A DNA stretch of 64,000 bases, from contig NC_022663.1 in NCBI RefSeq assembly GCF_000157895.3, positions 3,410,001 to 3,474,000 on the forward strand, in the 5' to 3' direction. Below, one piece after another: positions 8,178 to 21,325 of the stretch. Each line of letters begins with the position of its first letter. The stretch's first letter is position 1. This DNA is from Mycobacterium kansasii ATCC 12478. Lineage in GTDB: Bacteria > Actinomycetota > Actinomycetes > Mycobacteriales > Mycobacteriaceae. The translations under genes and the position numbers were made by a program. The notes beneath the pieces are model-generated. The model made no database searches and had not been told where the DNA came from. It was given only the letters and a program-made list of their open reading frames with translations.

Positions 8178-9125
8178 ATGACGTCTGAATTGACCGCTGG
8201 AGCGAGATTCGACACCGGTGTTCGGGAAGGGCTGCCGGTGCTCGTCGAGCAACCCGCTGACCAAAGCGCCTTGCCGCGGCTGGGTCCGGATTCGCTGATC
8301 TGGAAGTTCTACGGGGATCACCGCACGCAGATCTTCGGCTTCCAGCGCGTCGCGGGCACCGAAAACTGTATCGAGCAGCTCGCGCAGGGGGTCTTCGATC
8401 ATTCGGTGATTTTCAGCGACACCCTGGGCCGAGCCAGGCGGACGGCACCGCCGCTGATGAAAACGGTGTACTCCGAGGATCCCCATTCGTGGGGCCGCAC
8501 GGTGCGCGACTTCCACAAGTCGATCAAGGGCACCATCAGCGACGGCTCGAGGTATCACGCGCTGAACCCGGAGTTGTTCTATTGGGCGCACGCCACCTTC
8601 GTTGACCAGGTCCTCTACACCGCGGACATGTTCATCCGACGGCTGTCGCGCGCGGAGAAGGAGCAGATCTTCGAGGAAAGCAAGACCTGGTACCGCCTTT
8701 ACGGCGTCAGCGATCGGGGCCAGCCGCAGACCTACGACGAGTTCTGCACCTACTGGGAGGGCATGCTCGAGCGGTTCGTCCCGCACCAGACGGTCCGGTA
8801 CGGCACCGGTTACCTGCGCAAAGGGATACCGGGTCCACGCAAGGTTCCCGGCCCGATCTGGAAGGTCTTGTCCGCGCCACTGAACGCCTACGCCCGGCTG
8901 GTCATCGTAGGGACGTTGCCGCCGCAAATGCGCGACGTGTGCGACCTGGACTGGGATGCCAGGAAGGAGAAGCGATTCCGGCGGTTCGCGGCGCTGGTCC
9001 GGGCGCTGAATCCGCTGATCAACCGGCTACCGCTGCGGTTGGTCTACGCGCCGTGGGCAGCCGACGCGTGGGCTCGTTGCGGCGTCGACCCGCGCAAACT
9101 GCACAACCGCCGTGGGACAGGGTAG
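8178..9125 (+). CDS. MpaB-like oxygenase (DUF2236 family)
   Basis: A 315-residue protein of the DUF2236 group, which includes fungal MpaB and the bacterial rubber oxygenase Lcp. It shows the early SLIWKFYGDHR segment, a His-rich central part (HATFVDQVLYTADMF) and a YxGYLRKG-like stretch before the C-terminal helical region. Members are heme-binding oxygenases that cleave or oxidise hydrophobic substrates. GGAGG lies just upstream of the ATG at 8178. It is first in a likely operon with an SDR and a FadD ligase, which suggests oxidation and CoA activation of a lipid-like compound. Confidence 0.8.
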   Translation: MTSELTAGARFDTGVREGLPVLVEQPADQSALPRLGPDSLIWKFYGDHRTQIFGFQRVAGTENCIEQLAQGVFDHSVIFSDTLGRARRTAPPLMKTVYSEDPHSWGRTVRDFHKSIKGTISDGSRYHALNPELFYWAHATFVDQVLYTADMFIRRLSRAEKEQIFEESKTWYRLYGVSDRGQPQTYDEFCTYWEGMLERFVPHQTVRYGTGYLRKGIPGPRKVPGPIWKVLSAPLNAYARLVIVGTLPPQMRDVCDLDWDARKEKRFRRFAALVRALNPLINRLPLRLVYAPWAADAWARCGVDPRKLHNRRGTG

Positions 9126-9169
9126 AACCACGCAGACGGGAGCCCCTTGCATCGCGATGGCGGCCGTGC

Positions 9170-9196
9170 GCCAAGATTGCCAAGATAGGCAAGATA
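9170..9196. repeat. 9-bp tandem repeat between oxygenase and SDR genes
   Basis: Three adjacent nonamers (GCCAAGATT, GCCAAGATA, GGCAAGATA) lie upstream of the SDR gene, about 30 bp before its start. It resembles the other short intergenic arrays in this window. Confidence 0.6.
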
Positions 9197-9227
9197 GTGA
9201 AAACGCAACGGGGAGATCTGGTCGGAT

Positions 9228-10134
9228 GAGTCTGGCAACGCAGGCGGTTACCAAGGCCTTTGAACAGGCGCTTGAACAGGCCGGCACCAGACTGGCCAAC
9301 CCGGCACGCCTATCGGATCCCGACAAACTGCGCGGCGCCGTCTCCGGCAAGACCGTGTTGGTGACCGGCGCGTCCTACGGTATCGGCGAGGCGACCGCCC
9401 GCAAACTGGCCGCAGCCGGAGCGACCGTGCTGATCGTGGCCCGATCGGCCGACCGGCTCGACGATGTCGCGGCTGCCATCAACGCCGGCGGCGGCGCAGC
9501 GATCGCCTATCCGGCCGATCTCGCCGACGAGGCCGCGGTCAGCGTACTGACGAAGCACATCAACGAGAACCACGGTCCGCTGGACATCGTGGTGAGCAAC
9601 GCGGGCAAGTCGCTGCGCCGGTCGCTGCACGACCAGTACGACCGGCCGCACGACTTCCAGCGCACCATCGACATCAATTATCTGGGGCCGATCTGGCTGT
9701 TGCTGGGACTGCTGCCGGCGATGCGTGAGGCCGGCCGCGGGCACATCGTCAACGTCTCCAGCGTCGGAGTACGCGTGGTGCCCGGCCCGCAATGGGGCGC
9801 CTACCAGGCATCCAAGGGAGCCTTCGATCGCTGGCTGCGCAGCGTTTCACCGGAGTTGCACGTCGACGGTGTGGATGTGACGACGGTTTACTTTGCGCTG
9901 GTGCGCACTCGGATGATCGAGCCCACACCCATCCTCGGTCGACTTCCCGGCCTGTATCCCGATGAGGCCGCCGACTCAATCGCCAAAGCGATCATCGAGC
10001 GGCCCCGAACCAACGAACCACCCTGGCTCTGGCCCGCCGAAATTGCCTCGGTATTGCTGGCCGGACCGGCCGAACGCGCCGCAGGGTTGTGGCACCGCCG
10101 GTTCTTCGCCGGCTCGGCGCGGACGGAAGGGTGA
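9228..10134 (+). CDS. Short-chain dehydrogenase/reductase
   Basis: A 301-residue classical SDR. After about 40 residues of helical N-terminus it has the cofactor motif TGASYGIG, then an NAG strand (VVSNAGKS), catalytic Ser in NVSSVG and YQASKG (Tyr/Lys). The long hydrophobic N-terminus and basic C-terminus resemble mycobacterial membrane-associated acyl/keto reductases. A GGGGAG site precedes the ATG at 9228. The FadD gene starts 2 bp after its stop. The substrate is not evident; a hydroxy- or ketoacyl intermediate is likely from context. Confidence 0.87.
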
Positions 10135-10136
10135 CG

Positions 10137-11713
10137 ATGGTCGGCAGCGTGGTCAGCACGGCGGCTCGGGCGGTGCTGTTTTCCGGACTGCTCAGTCCGC
10201 CGGCCCCGGTCGCGCTGCTGCGACTGGTCCGCGAGCTGTATCGGGGCGGCATGAATCTGTACACCCTGCTCGCTGTTGCCGCGGCGCGATGGCCGGACCG
10301 GACCGCGATCATCGACGACGACGGCGCGCTGAGTTACCGCGAACTGCAGTCGATGACCGAGTCGATTGCCCACGAACTCTCGGATTCCGGCGCCGGGGCC
10401 GGCCAGGCGGTGGGCGTGATGTGCCGCAACGGCCGCAATTTCGTCACGGCGGTGTTCGCCGCGAGCCTGGTGGGCGCTGACGTGGTCTTGGTGAACACCG
10501 AATTCCGCAGCACTGCACTGGCGGCCGCACTGAATTCTCACCAAGTCCGAATAATCCTGTGCGACAAGGAATTCGTCGATCAAGTCGCCGAAACCGGGGA
10601 GTTGGCAACGGTAATCGATCCGCAGACGGTCACCACCACGCGCGGTGGTGTCCGGCCCGAGGTTGTCGCTTCGGGCCGGATCATCCTGTTGACTTCGGGT
10701 ACCACGGGCGTGCCCAAGGGGGTGCCGCGCACCCCCAAGGTGAGTTCCGGCGTGGGGGTCGGTGTGACAATTCTCGAGCGCACCCGCCTGCATGTCGGCT
10801 CGCGAATGGCCTTGGCCACGCCGATGTTTCACGGCCTGGGCTTCGGCATGCTCACGCTGACCATCGGCCTCGGCGGCACGGTACTGACCCGGCGGCGCTT
10901 CGATGCCGAAGCCGCGCTGGCGCAAGCGTCGCTGCACCGGGCCGACGCGCTGAGCGCGGTGCCGGTCATGCTGGCCCGCATCCTGGATCTGCCCCAGCGG
11001 GTGCGGGCGCGGAACCCGGTTCCGTGCCTGCGGGTGGTGATCTCCAGTGGAGACCGGCTCGATCCGGGCCTGGCGCGACGGTTCATGGATACCTACGGCG
11101 ACATCCTCTACAACCTGTACGGCTCCACCGAGGTCGGCATCGGATCCCTGGCCACGCCAGCCGACTTGCGGGTCGCCCCGGAAACGGTGGGCAGGCCCGT
11201 TGCGGGCTGCCCGATCCGCATTTTCGACCGCAACGGCAGGCCCGTCGGTCCGCGGGTCACCGGGCGCATCTTCGTCGGAGGCGAACTGAACTCCGACGGC
11301 TATACCGGCGGCGGCGGCAAAGCCGTCATCGACGGCATGGCCAGCACCGGCGACATGGGTTATCTCGACGGGTCCGGCCGGCTCTACATCGTCGGGCGGG
11401 AAGACGACATGATCGTCTCGGGCGGTGAGAACGTCTACCCGCGTGCTCTGGAAAATGCGCTCGCCCAACACCCCGGCGTCGCCGAGAACGCTGTCATCGG
11501 CGTTCCCGACGAACGGTTCGGTAATCGATTGGCCGCGTTCATCGTTGCCCGTCCCGACTGCGACCTCGACCCCGAGGAAATCCGAGAGTACGTGAAGGGC
11601 AAGGTATCCCGATTCGAGCAGCCCAGAGACATCCACATCGTCAGCGCTATCCCGCGCAACTCGACGGGCAAGGTGCTGCGCAGGGAGCTACTGGCCCTTG
11701 CGGCCCCGGAATC

Positions 11714-11723
<10 letters not shown>
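10137..11723 (+). CDS. Fatty-acyl-CoA/AMP ligase (FadD-type)
   Basis: A 528-residue member of the ANL adenylate-forming superfamily. The AMP-binding P-loop LLTSGTTGVPKG lies near residues 181-192, with YGSTEVG and STGDMGYLD in the middle and a C-terminal lid ending NSTGKVLRREL with the catalytic Lys. It would make acyl-AMP and then acyl-CoA from a carboxylic acid. It starts 2 bp after the SDR stop, so oxygenase, SDR and ligase look like one operon. Its 3' end overlaps the convergent ctpI by 10 bp. The FadD number cannot be assigned by eye. Confidence 0.88.
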
Positions 11724-16537
<4,814 letters not shown>

Positions 16538-16570
16538 TCCGCCACCTCTCAGTGCTTACCTCGGCTTTAC

Positions 16571-16613
16571 AGGGGCCTTACCGGGGCCTTGCCGGGGCCT
16601 TGCCGGGGCCTGC
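16571..16613. repeat. 11-bp tandem repeat upstream of ctpI
   Basis: Three copies of GGGGCCTTRCC plus a fourth copy with one deletion lie 33-75 bp upstream of the ctpI start codon. They are likely within the transcribed leader or core promoter. Confidence 0.75.
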
Positions 16614-16682
16614 CGCGGCTTACCGCGCCCTAATACTCGCGGCGTGTCGACGACCTGTCCACACGGCGTGCGGTGGGCCCGG

Positions 16683-16832
16683 CTACCGAGTTGACGGCAA
16701 ACCGAATGAGCTAAACAGGCTCGGATCGAGAAAGACGGTCATCGCGGCGATCCCGGTGGCACCCAGGGTCAGGATATGCACGGAACGAGCCCCGCAGCAC
16801 ATTACCGTGGCCGCGCCCGCGAGAGCTGTGTC
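16683..16832 (-). pseudogene. Remnant of an ECF sigma factor C-terminus
   Basis: Read on the minus strand from about 16832, one frame ends ...SVHILTLGATGIAAMTVF and then LDPSLFSSFGLPS before a TAG at 16683-16685. This resembles the last strand and tail of SnoaL-containing ECF sigma factors (SigG/SigJ-type proteins end with a FLDP-LF--FGLP pattern). No upstream sigma2/sigma4 region is present and the frame is broken a few codons upstream, so this is a decayed fragment. Homology is judged from memory only. Confidence 0.42.
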
Positions 16833-16887
16833 AACCGGTCGCCGGTGACGGGGCTACCCGGAACAGATATTCGCGGTTGAATTTCGT

Positions 16888-17094
16888 CTACAGAATGCGG
16901 TGGTTCGCCCGGCCAACGTGGTAGCCGGTGGGAAAGGACTTTTCGATGACCTGCAATCGATGGTCCACCCTGGACTCGAGCTCGAGCACCACACAGCCAT
17001 CACTGACGGTCTTCGATTCGAGAACTATGTACCTTTGACCACCACCGTTGATATCGGTGATCGGGTCACCCGAGTGCAAATTTTCGACGGCCAC
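16888..17094 (-). CDS. Conserved small mycobacterial protein (Rv0108c-like position)
   Basis: A 68-residue reading from a GTG at 17094 with a plausible beta-rich sequence (SGDPITDINGGGQRYIVLES, VVLELES, VIEKSFPTGYHVGR). M. tuberculosis has a 69-aa protein, Rv0108c, at the same place between ctpI and PE_PGRS1, which supports the call. The frame continues upstream to 17274, but that part is Arg/Pro/Cys-rich and not protein-like. Function unknown. The start is uncertain because no strong Shine-Dalgarno is seen; a GTG at 17118 is an alternative. Confidence 0.6.
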   Translation of the reverse strand: MAVENLHSGDPITDINGGGQRYIVLESKTVSDGCVVLELESRVDHRLQVIEKSFPTGYHVGRANHRIL

Positions 17095-17355
17095 CAATTC
17101 AGGGGTTCCGTGTGACTCCACGGAACACACAGTAAGGCAATTCAGTGCACCAGGGAACACCCCGAATGCTCGAGCGACGTCGAGACCCGGCCGGGTGCCG
17201 GGCCGGCGGCAGGTCTTGAGCCCCTGGTTACGGTTAACCGAAGGACCATGTTTATATCGGCTGGAGCGGAACATTCCTTCCCGGCGGATGCCGGATCGTC
17301 GTTACGCTCAATTCCTGCCGGCTTCTCGGCACTGCCTCGATCGGAGATGTGAGCG

Positions 17356-18954
17356 ATGGTATTTGTGATCGCGTCGCCCGAAATGGTTGCGGCAGCCGCG
17401 GCGGATCTCGCGAGCATTCGCGCCGCGATCAGCTCGGCCACCGCTGCCGCCGCGATCCCGACCACAGGTGTCTTGGCCGCCGGTGCCGACGAGGTGTCGG
17501 CAGTCATCGCCGCGCTGTTCGACGCGCACGCGCAGGCATATCAGGCATTGAGTGTCCGGGCGGTGGCTTTTCACGACCAGTTTGCCCGGGCGCTCGACGC
17601 GGGCGCGAACTCCTATGCGGGGGCCGAGGCGGCCAACGCGTCGCCCCTTCAGGTATTGCAGACCGTGGAGCAGAACGTGCTCAATGCGGTCAATGCGCCC
17701 ACCCAGGCCCTGTTGGGCCGCCCGCTGATCGGCAATGGCACCAACGGGCTGCCCAACACCGGCCAGGACGGCGGGCCGGGTGGCCTGCTGTACGGCAACG
17801 GCGGCAACGGGGGCTCCGGCGGACCGGGCCAGCTTGGCGGCAACGGCGGTTCGGCGGGACTGATCGGCAACGGTGGGGCGGGCGGGGCGGGCGGCCCGGG
17901 CACCCCCACCTCGGTGGTCGGCAAAGCCGGCGGGGCGGGCGGCAGCGGCGGGTGGCTGATCGGCAACGGTGGTGGCGGAGGGCCGGGCGGCGTGGGCGCG
18001 CTGGCCGTGGACGCCAATGGCGGGCCGGGCGGTGACGGCGGTAACGCCGTCGGGCTGTTCGGCAACGGTGGCCCCGGTGGTACGGGCGGGGTGAGTGGGC
18101 CAAGTCCTTCCGGCGGCGATGGCGGCAAAGGGGGTAGCGGTGGCGATGCCGGGATGTTCGGATTCGGTGGCGCTGGCGGTGACGGCGGCATCGGCGACGA
18201 TACCGGCGGGCATGGCGGTGCCGGTGGCATCGGCGGGCTGGTGGGTGACGGCGGTGGCGGCGGGGCCGGTGGCTTCGGCAGCAATGGCGACGGCGGTGAT
18301 GGCGGCGACGGCGGCAACGGCGGTGTCATAGGAACCGGCGGCGCCGGCGGGCTTGGCGGCGTTGCGGGCAACGCCGGCGGAACTGGTGGTGGCGGCGGCC
18401 ACGGCGGCCGGGGCGGCACGTTCGGCGACGGCGGTGCCGGCGGTGACGGCGGACGGGGCGGTTTAGCCGGTGGCCTCGGCGGTAAGGGCGGCGACGCCGG
18501 ATTCTTCGGCAACGGCGGCGTCGGCGGCGATGGCCAATACGGCACCACCTCCTCGGCCGGCGGTATCGGCGGTAACGGCGGCATCGTCATCGGCAACGGC
18601 GGCAACGGCGGCATGGGCGGCATGGGCGTCCCGGGCGCCAAGGGCGGCAACGGTGGCAACGCGATCGGGCTGTTCGGCCAGGGCGGGACCGGTGGTACCG
18701 GTGGTTTCGGTATCGGCGGCACCAACGGTGGCGACGGGGGTGACGGCGGCTTCGGCGGATTGATCGGCAGCGGCGGCGCCGGCGGTGTCGCCGGCACCAG
18801 CATCGGACAGCCGGCCGCCGGTGGTAACGGCGGCAACGCCCGTTGGATCGGCGATGGTGGTGACGGTGGGGACGGCATTTTCGGCGGGCCTGGAGGGGCC
18901 GGCGGCACGGGCGGCACCCTGTTCGGCTCCGACGGTGCCTCGGGGGCGAGCTAG
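17356..18954 (+). CDS. PE_PGRS family protein (PE_PGRS1-like)
   Basis: A 532-residue protein. Residues 1-95 are a PE domain (MVFVIASPEMVAAAAADLAS start, an internal YxxxE-type secretion signal region and a helical hairpin). A linker with NAPTQALLGRPLIGNG follows, and then about 400 residues of GGxGG repeats (GNGGxGG, GGDGG). PE proteins are exported by type VII (ESX-5) secretion and displayed on the cell surface. Synteny (after ctpI, before the rhomboid gene) matches Rv0109. GGAG lies 10 bp before the ATG. There is no unique C-terminal domain; the protein ends within the repeat region. Confidence 0.93.
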   Translation: MVFVIASPEMVAAAAADLASIRAAISSATAAAAIPTTGVLAAGADEVSAVIAALFDAHAQAYQALSVRAVAFHDQFARALDAGANSYAGAEAANASPLQVLQTVEQNVLNAVNAPTQALLGRPLIGNGTNGLPNTGQDGGPGGLLYGNGGNGGSGGPGQLGGNGGSAGLIGNGGAGGAGGPGTPTSVVGKAGGAGGSGGWLIGNGGGGGPGGVGALAVDANGGPGGDGGNAVGLFGNGGPGGTGGVSGPSPSGGDGGKGGSGGDAGMFGFGGAGGDGGIGDDTGGHGGAGGIGGLVGDGGGGGAGGFGSNGDGGDGGDGGNGGVIGTGGAGGLGGVAGNAGGTGGGGGHGGRGGTFGDGGAGGDGGRGGLAGGLGGKGGDAGFFGNGGVGGDGQYGTTSSAGGIGGNGGIVIGNGGNGGMGGMGVPGAKGGNGGNAIGLFGQGGTGGTGGFGIGGTNGGDGGDGGFGGLIGSGGAGGVAGTSIGQPAAGGNGGNARWIGDGGDGGDGIFGGPGGAGGTGGTLFGSDGASGAS

Positions 18955-19349
18955 CCGGCGCCGGTGGGGGTTTCGGCGTCAGCCCGGCGTTGCTTGAAGA
19001 ACACGCTGACGCGGCAGATCAGGCCGGAGTCGTTCTGCTCGAAGAGGATGCATTCGGGCCATTCGGCGGGCGCGCCGTCGATCTCGAAGGATTCGGTCAA
19101 CTCGACGTAGGACAGCCGCGCGTCCACCTTAGCGACCCGTTGTACCCGCAGCCGGTGGTCTTTGAGATCGGTGAGCACCTTACGCAGGTAGCCGACATAG
19201 TGCTGTTTGCCCTCGATGACATCGCAGAACGGGCCCTCCCGCGTCAGGCCGTCGTCGGCGATGGTGGCGGCCAGGCCGTCCCAATCATGGTCAGCCAGGC
19301 AGGTCAGGTAGCGCTCGACAACGCCGGCGCCCGACGCCGGGGACTCCAC
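18951..19349 (-). CDS. SnoaL/NTF2-like fold protein
   Basis: A 132-residue protein with the cone-shaped NTF2/SnoaL pattern: an N-terminal helix (VVERYLTCLADHDWDGLAATIADD), a central VEGK-like helix and C-terminal strands (YVELTESFEIDG, LICRVSVFFKQ). Such proteins are small isomerases, hydrolases or binding proteins; no catalytic set can be assigned. Its last codons overlap the end of the PE_PGRS gene by 4 bp, tail to tail. Confidence 0.85.
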   Translation of the reverse strand: MESPASGAGVVERYLTCLADHDWDGLAATIADDGLTREGPFCDVIEGKQHYVGYLRKVLTDLKDHRLRVQRVAKVDARLSYVELTESFEIDGAPAEWPECILFEQNDSGLICRVSVFFKQRRADAETPTGAG

Positions 19350-19492
19350 GGGAAATCACAGTACGGCAACGCGGCGGATTCCAAGAAGGCCAAAGACCAA
19401 GCCACCAGGACCAAGCAAGACTAAGAGCGCCAAGAGATATGCGTTCGGCAACCCGCCGCCCCGGCGGTGGCGACCCGGGCAAGAATGGTGCG

Positions 19493-20359
19493 ATGAGTAG
19501 TCCCAGCGCGCCGGAGTCGCCGGCCGAAGCGCCGACCTGTTACCGGCATCCGGGCCGTCGGGCCTACGTGCGCTGCAACCGTTGCGAACGGTATATCTGC
19601 GCGGACTGCATGCGCGACGCCGCTGTCGGACACCAATGTGTGCAGTGCGTCCAAGCGGGCGCCCGGACCGTTCGACAGCCGCGGACCCGCTTCGGCGGTC
19701 GGCAGCGGTCGGCCACGCCGGTGCTCACCTACACGCTGATAGTGATCAATGTGCTGGCTTTCGTCGTGCAGATGTCGTCGGGGAATTTGGAAAAGCAACT
19801 GGCCCTGTGGTCACCCGCGGTGGCCGACGGCCAGCTGTATCGGCTGGTGACCTCGGCGTTCCTGCATTACGGCGCGACGCATCTGCTCCTGAACATGTGG
19901 GCGCTGTATGTCGTGGGCCCACCGCTCGAAATATGGCTGGGGCGACTGCGTTTCGGCGCGCTGTACGCCCTGAGCGGGCTTGGCGGGTCGGTGTTGGTCT
20001 ACTTGCTGTCGCCGCTGAATACGGCGACCGCGGGCGCATCGGGGGCAATCTTCGGCCTGTTCGGTGCGACCTTCGTGGTGGGAAAACGGCTGGCCCTCGA
20101 CGTGCGCTGGGTCGTCGCGGTCATCGTGATCAACCTGGTCTTCACCTTCGTCGTTCCGGCGGTCAGCTCACAACTGATCAGCTGGCAGGGACACGTGGGC
20201 GGGCTGGTCACCGGGGGGCTGGTCGCGGCGGCCTACGTCTACCCGCCGCGGGAACGCCGGAACGCGGTCCAAGTCGCTGCGACGGTCATTGTCCTGATTG
20301 TGTTGGCCGGGCTGACCTGGTGGCGCACCGCCAGTCTGCTCGCTGAGTTTTCGGCATGA
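19493..20359 (+). CDS. Rhomboid-family intramembrane serine protease with B-box zinc finger (Rv0110-like)
   Basis: A 288-residue protein. Residues 15-60 form a Cys/His-rich zinc-binding motif (CYRHPGRRAYVRCNRC...CADCM...GHQCVQC). Six transmembrane helices follow. The rhomboid dyad is visible as Ser in GASGAIFG and His in GHVGG, and an HLLLNMWAL segment supplies the conserved His-Asn of helix 2. It would cleave membrane-anchored substrates within the bilayer; substrates are unknown. The downstream SRPBCC gene starts inside its stop codon (ATGA). The order PE_PGRS1-rhomboid matches Rv0109-Rv0110. Confidence 0.93.
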   Translation: MSSPSAPESPAEAPTCYRHPGRRAYVRCNRCERYICADCMRDAAVGHQCVQCVQAGARTVRQPRTRFGGRQRSATPVLTYTLIVINVLAFVVQMSSGNLEKQLALWSPAVADGQLYRLVTSAFLHYGATHLLLNMWALYVVGPPLEIWLGRLRFGALYALSGLGGSVLVYLLSPLNTATAGASGAIFGLFGATFVVGKRLALDVRWVVAVIVINLVFTFVVPAVSSQLISWQGHVGGLVTGGLVAAAYVYPPRERRNAVQVAATVIVLIVLAGLTWWRTASLLAEFSA

Positions 20360-20823
20360 GCCGGTGGGTGGCGTGCGCCGATCGGGCGTTGTCCGAATCG
20401 GTACCGGCGCCACCGGATCGGGTCCGCGATTTCTACGTGGACCTGGACAAGATCAAGCTCGCGCACCCACTGATCATGTCGGTTCAGCCGACGGGCCGCC
20501 GCGAAACCGCGCAGGGTTATCTGCAGAGCTATCGAGTGGTAGATCGAATCCCGTTGGGGCCGTTTGCTATCCGGACCAGCTACCGGGCACGGCTGTACGT
20601 CCCCACCGACGGCGATGTCAGCACCTTGGCCGACCAGTGGCCGGGGGTCCAGTTATGCGCAACGGTGAGTTTCGAGCCGATCGACACCGGGACCCGGCTC
20701 ACCGAGCGAATCCGGATCACCGCGCCGCGGCTACTGGCCGCGTTCACCACCCGCGAGGCGGTCAAGGCGCATCGGGCAATGCTGTCCGGCATCCGTCGCC
20801 ACTTCGAATGCCGCTCGGCGTGA
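20356..20823 (+). CDS. SRPBCC (START-like) family protein
   Basis: A 155-residue hydrophobic-cavity fold. It has the typical opening strand, then a V-A-PxDRVxDFYVDL-like helix, central strands (GYLQSYRVVDRIPLGPFAI), and a long C-terminal helix (REAVKAHRAMLSGIRRHF). Members bind lipids or polyketides or act as aromatase/cyclases; no specific role is apparent. It overlaps the rhomboid stop by 4 bp, so the two are co-translated. A strong hairpin follows its stop. Confidence 0.82.
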   Translation: MSRWVACADRALSESVPAPPDRVRDFYVDLDKIKLAHPLIMSVQPTGRRETAQGYLQSYRVVDRIPLGPFAIRTSYRARLYVPTDGDVSTLADQWPGVQLCATVSFEPIDTGTRLTERIRITAPRLLAAFTTREAVKAHRAMLSGIRRHFECRSA

Positions 20824-20824
20824 C

Positions 20825-20856
20825 CGGCAAGCGCCTGTCGGCAGGTTAGCTTGCCG
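20825..20856 (+). terminator. Hairpin terminator after the rhomboid/SRPBCC operon
   Basis: CGGCAAGC (20825-20832) pairs with GCTTGCCG (20849-20856). Inside, CCTG/CAGG form a second short stem around a four-base loop. It begins 2 bp after the SRPBCC stop. There is no U-tract, which is common for mycobacterial terminators. Confidence 0.6.
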
Positions 20857-20923
20857 CTGCGATGGCGCTGCCAGCGTGCGCTTACCTCTCGCTGAAGTCC
20901 GAGGCCCGCGCCCAAGAATTCGG

Positions 20924-21094
20924 TCAGCGGGTAGCCAACGCGCCCAGCCGGGCGTCGATGAGTTCGACCAGCCCCGGGCCGGGTTCGGTGGTGAGGTCGG
21001 TGGTGTCGAAGCAGGCCCAGTAGCCATCGCGGATCTCGGCCTGCATGCCCGGCGGAAATTTTGGACCAGCACGTTCCAAAACGACGGCGATCAC
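20924..21094 (-). CDS. Small conserved-looking ORF or gene remnant
   Basis: A 56-residue reading from a GTG at 21094 (VIAVVLERAGPKFPPGMQAE then IRDGYWACFDTTDLTT, ending LIDARLGALATR) has ordinary protein composition. It does not look like a shadow of another gene, since nothing else is coded there. The same frame is open back to the stop of the 66-aa ORF at 21125, so it could be the surviving C-terminus of a longer protein. I do not recognise the family. Confidence 0.4.
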   Translation of the reverse strand: MIAVVLERAGPKFPPGMQAEIRDGYWACFDTTDLTTEPGPGLVELIDARLGALATR

Positions 21095-21124
21095 ACCGGA
21101 TTGCAGCAGGATGGCTGCGATGGG

Positions 21125-21325
21125 TTAGTCGTGGCCGCTGAAGATGATTCGCATCATTTTCAGATTGATGCGAGCAAAACGCCAGAACTGGACCAGAAGG
21201 TTCTGCCGCATGCGAAGCTTCGCACCGGTGGGCAAAGGAGCGTCGGCGATGCGCTCGGCGGTCTGGACGTTCACCTCCGAGTCGCTGTTGTCCGCATCCA
21301 TAGGGGCCATGGGAGCGCCTTTCAT
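21125..21325 (-). CDS. Small protein coupled to the SQR-like flavoprotein
   Basis: A 66-residue protein: an acidic N-terminus (MDADNSDSE) and a basic, amphipathic C-terminal helix (RMRQNLLVQFWRFARINLKM). Its ATG overlaps the stop of the flavoprotein gene (ATGA), implying translational coupling. The basic helix suggests membrane association next to a quinone reductase; that is inference. Family unknown. Confidence 0.55.
   Translation of the reverse strand: MKGAPMAPMDADNSDSEVNVQTAERIADAPLPTGAKLRMRQNLLVQFWRFARINLKMMRIIFSGHD

Noticed and set aside
9888..11636. A 582-codon minus-strand frame across the FadD gene
   Set aside because: Antisense shadow of a ligase with clear motifs; composition is typical of high-GC third-frame artefacts.
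17649..18917. A 422-codon proline-rich open frame opposite the PE_PGRS gene
   Set aside because: It is the antisense of GGxGG repeats; composition is purely the complement of the repeat codons.
17760..18950. Regular repeats considered as a CRISPR array
   Set aside because: Repeats are GGC/GGT-rich coding PGRS units in one open frame, with no fixed-length repeats and unique spacers.
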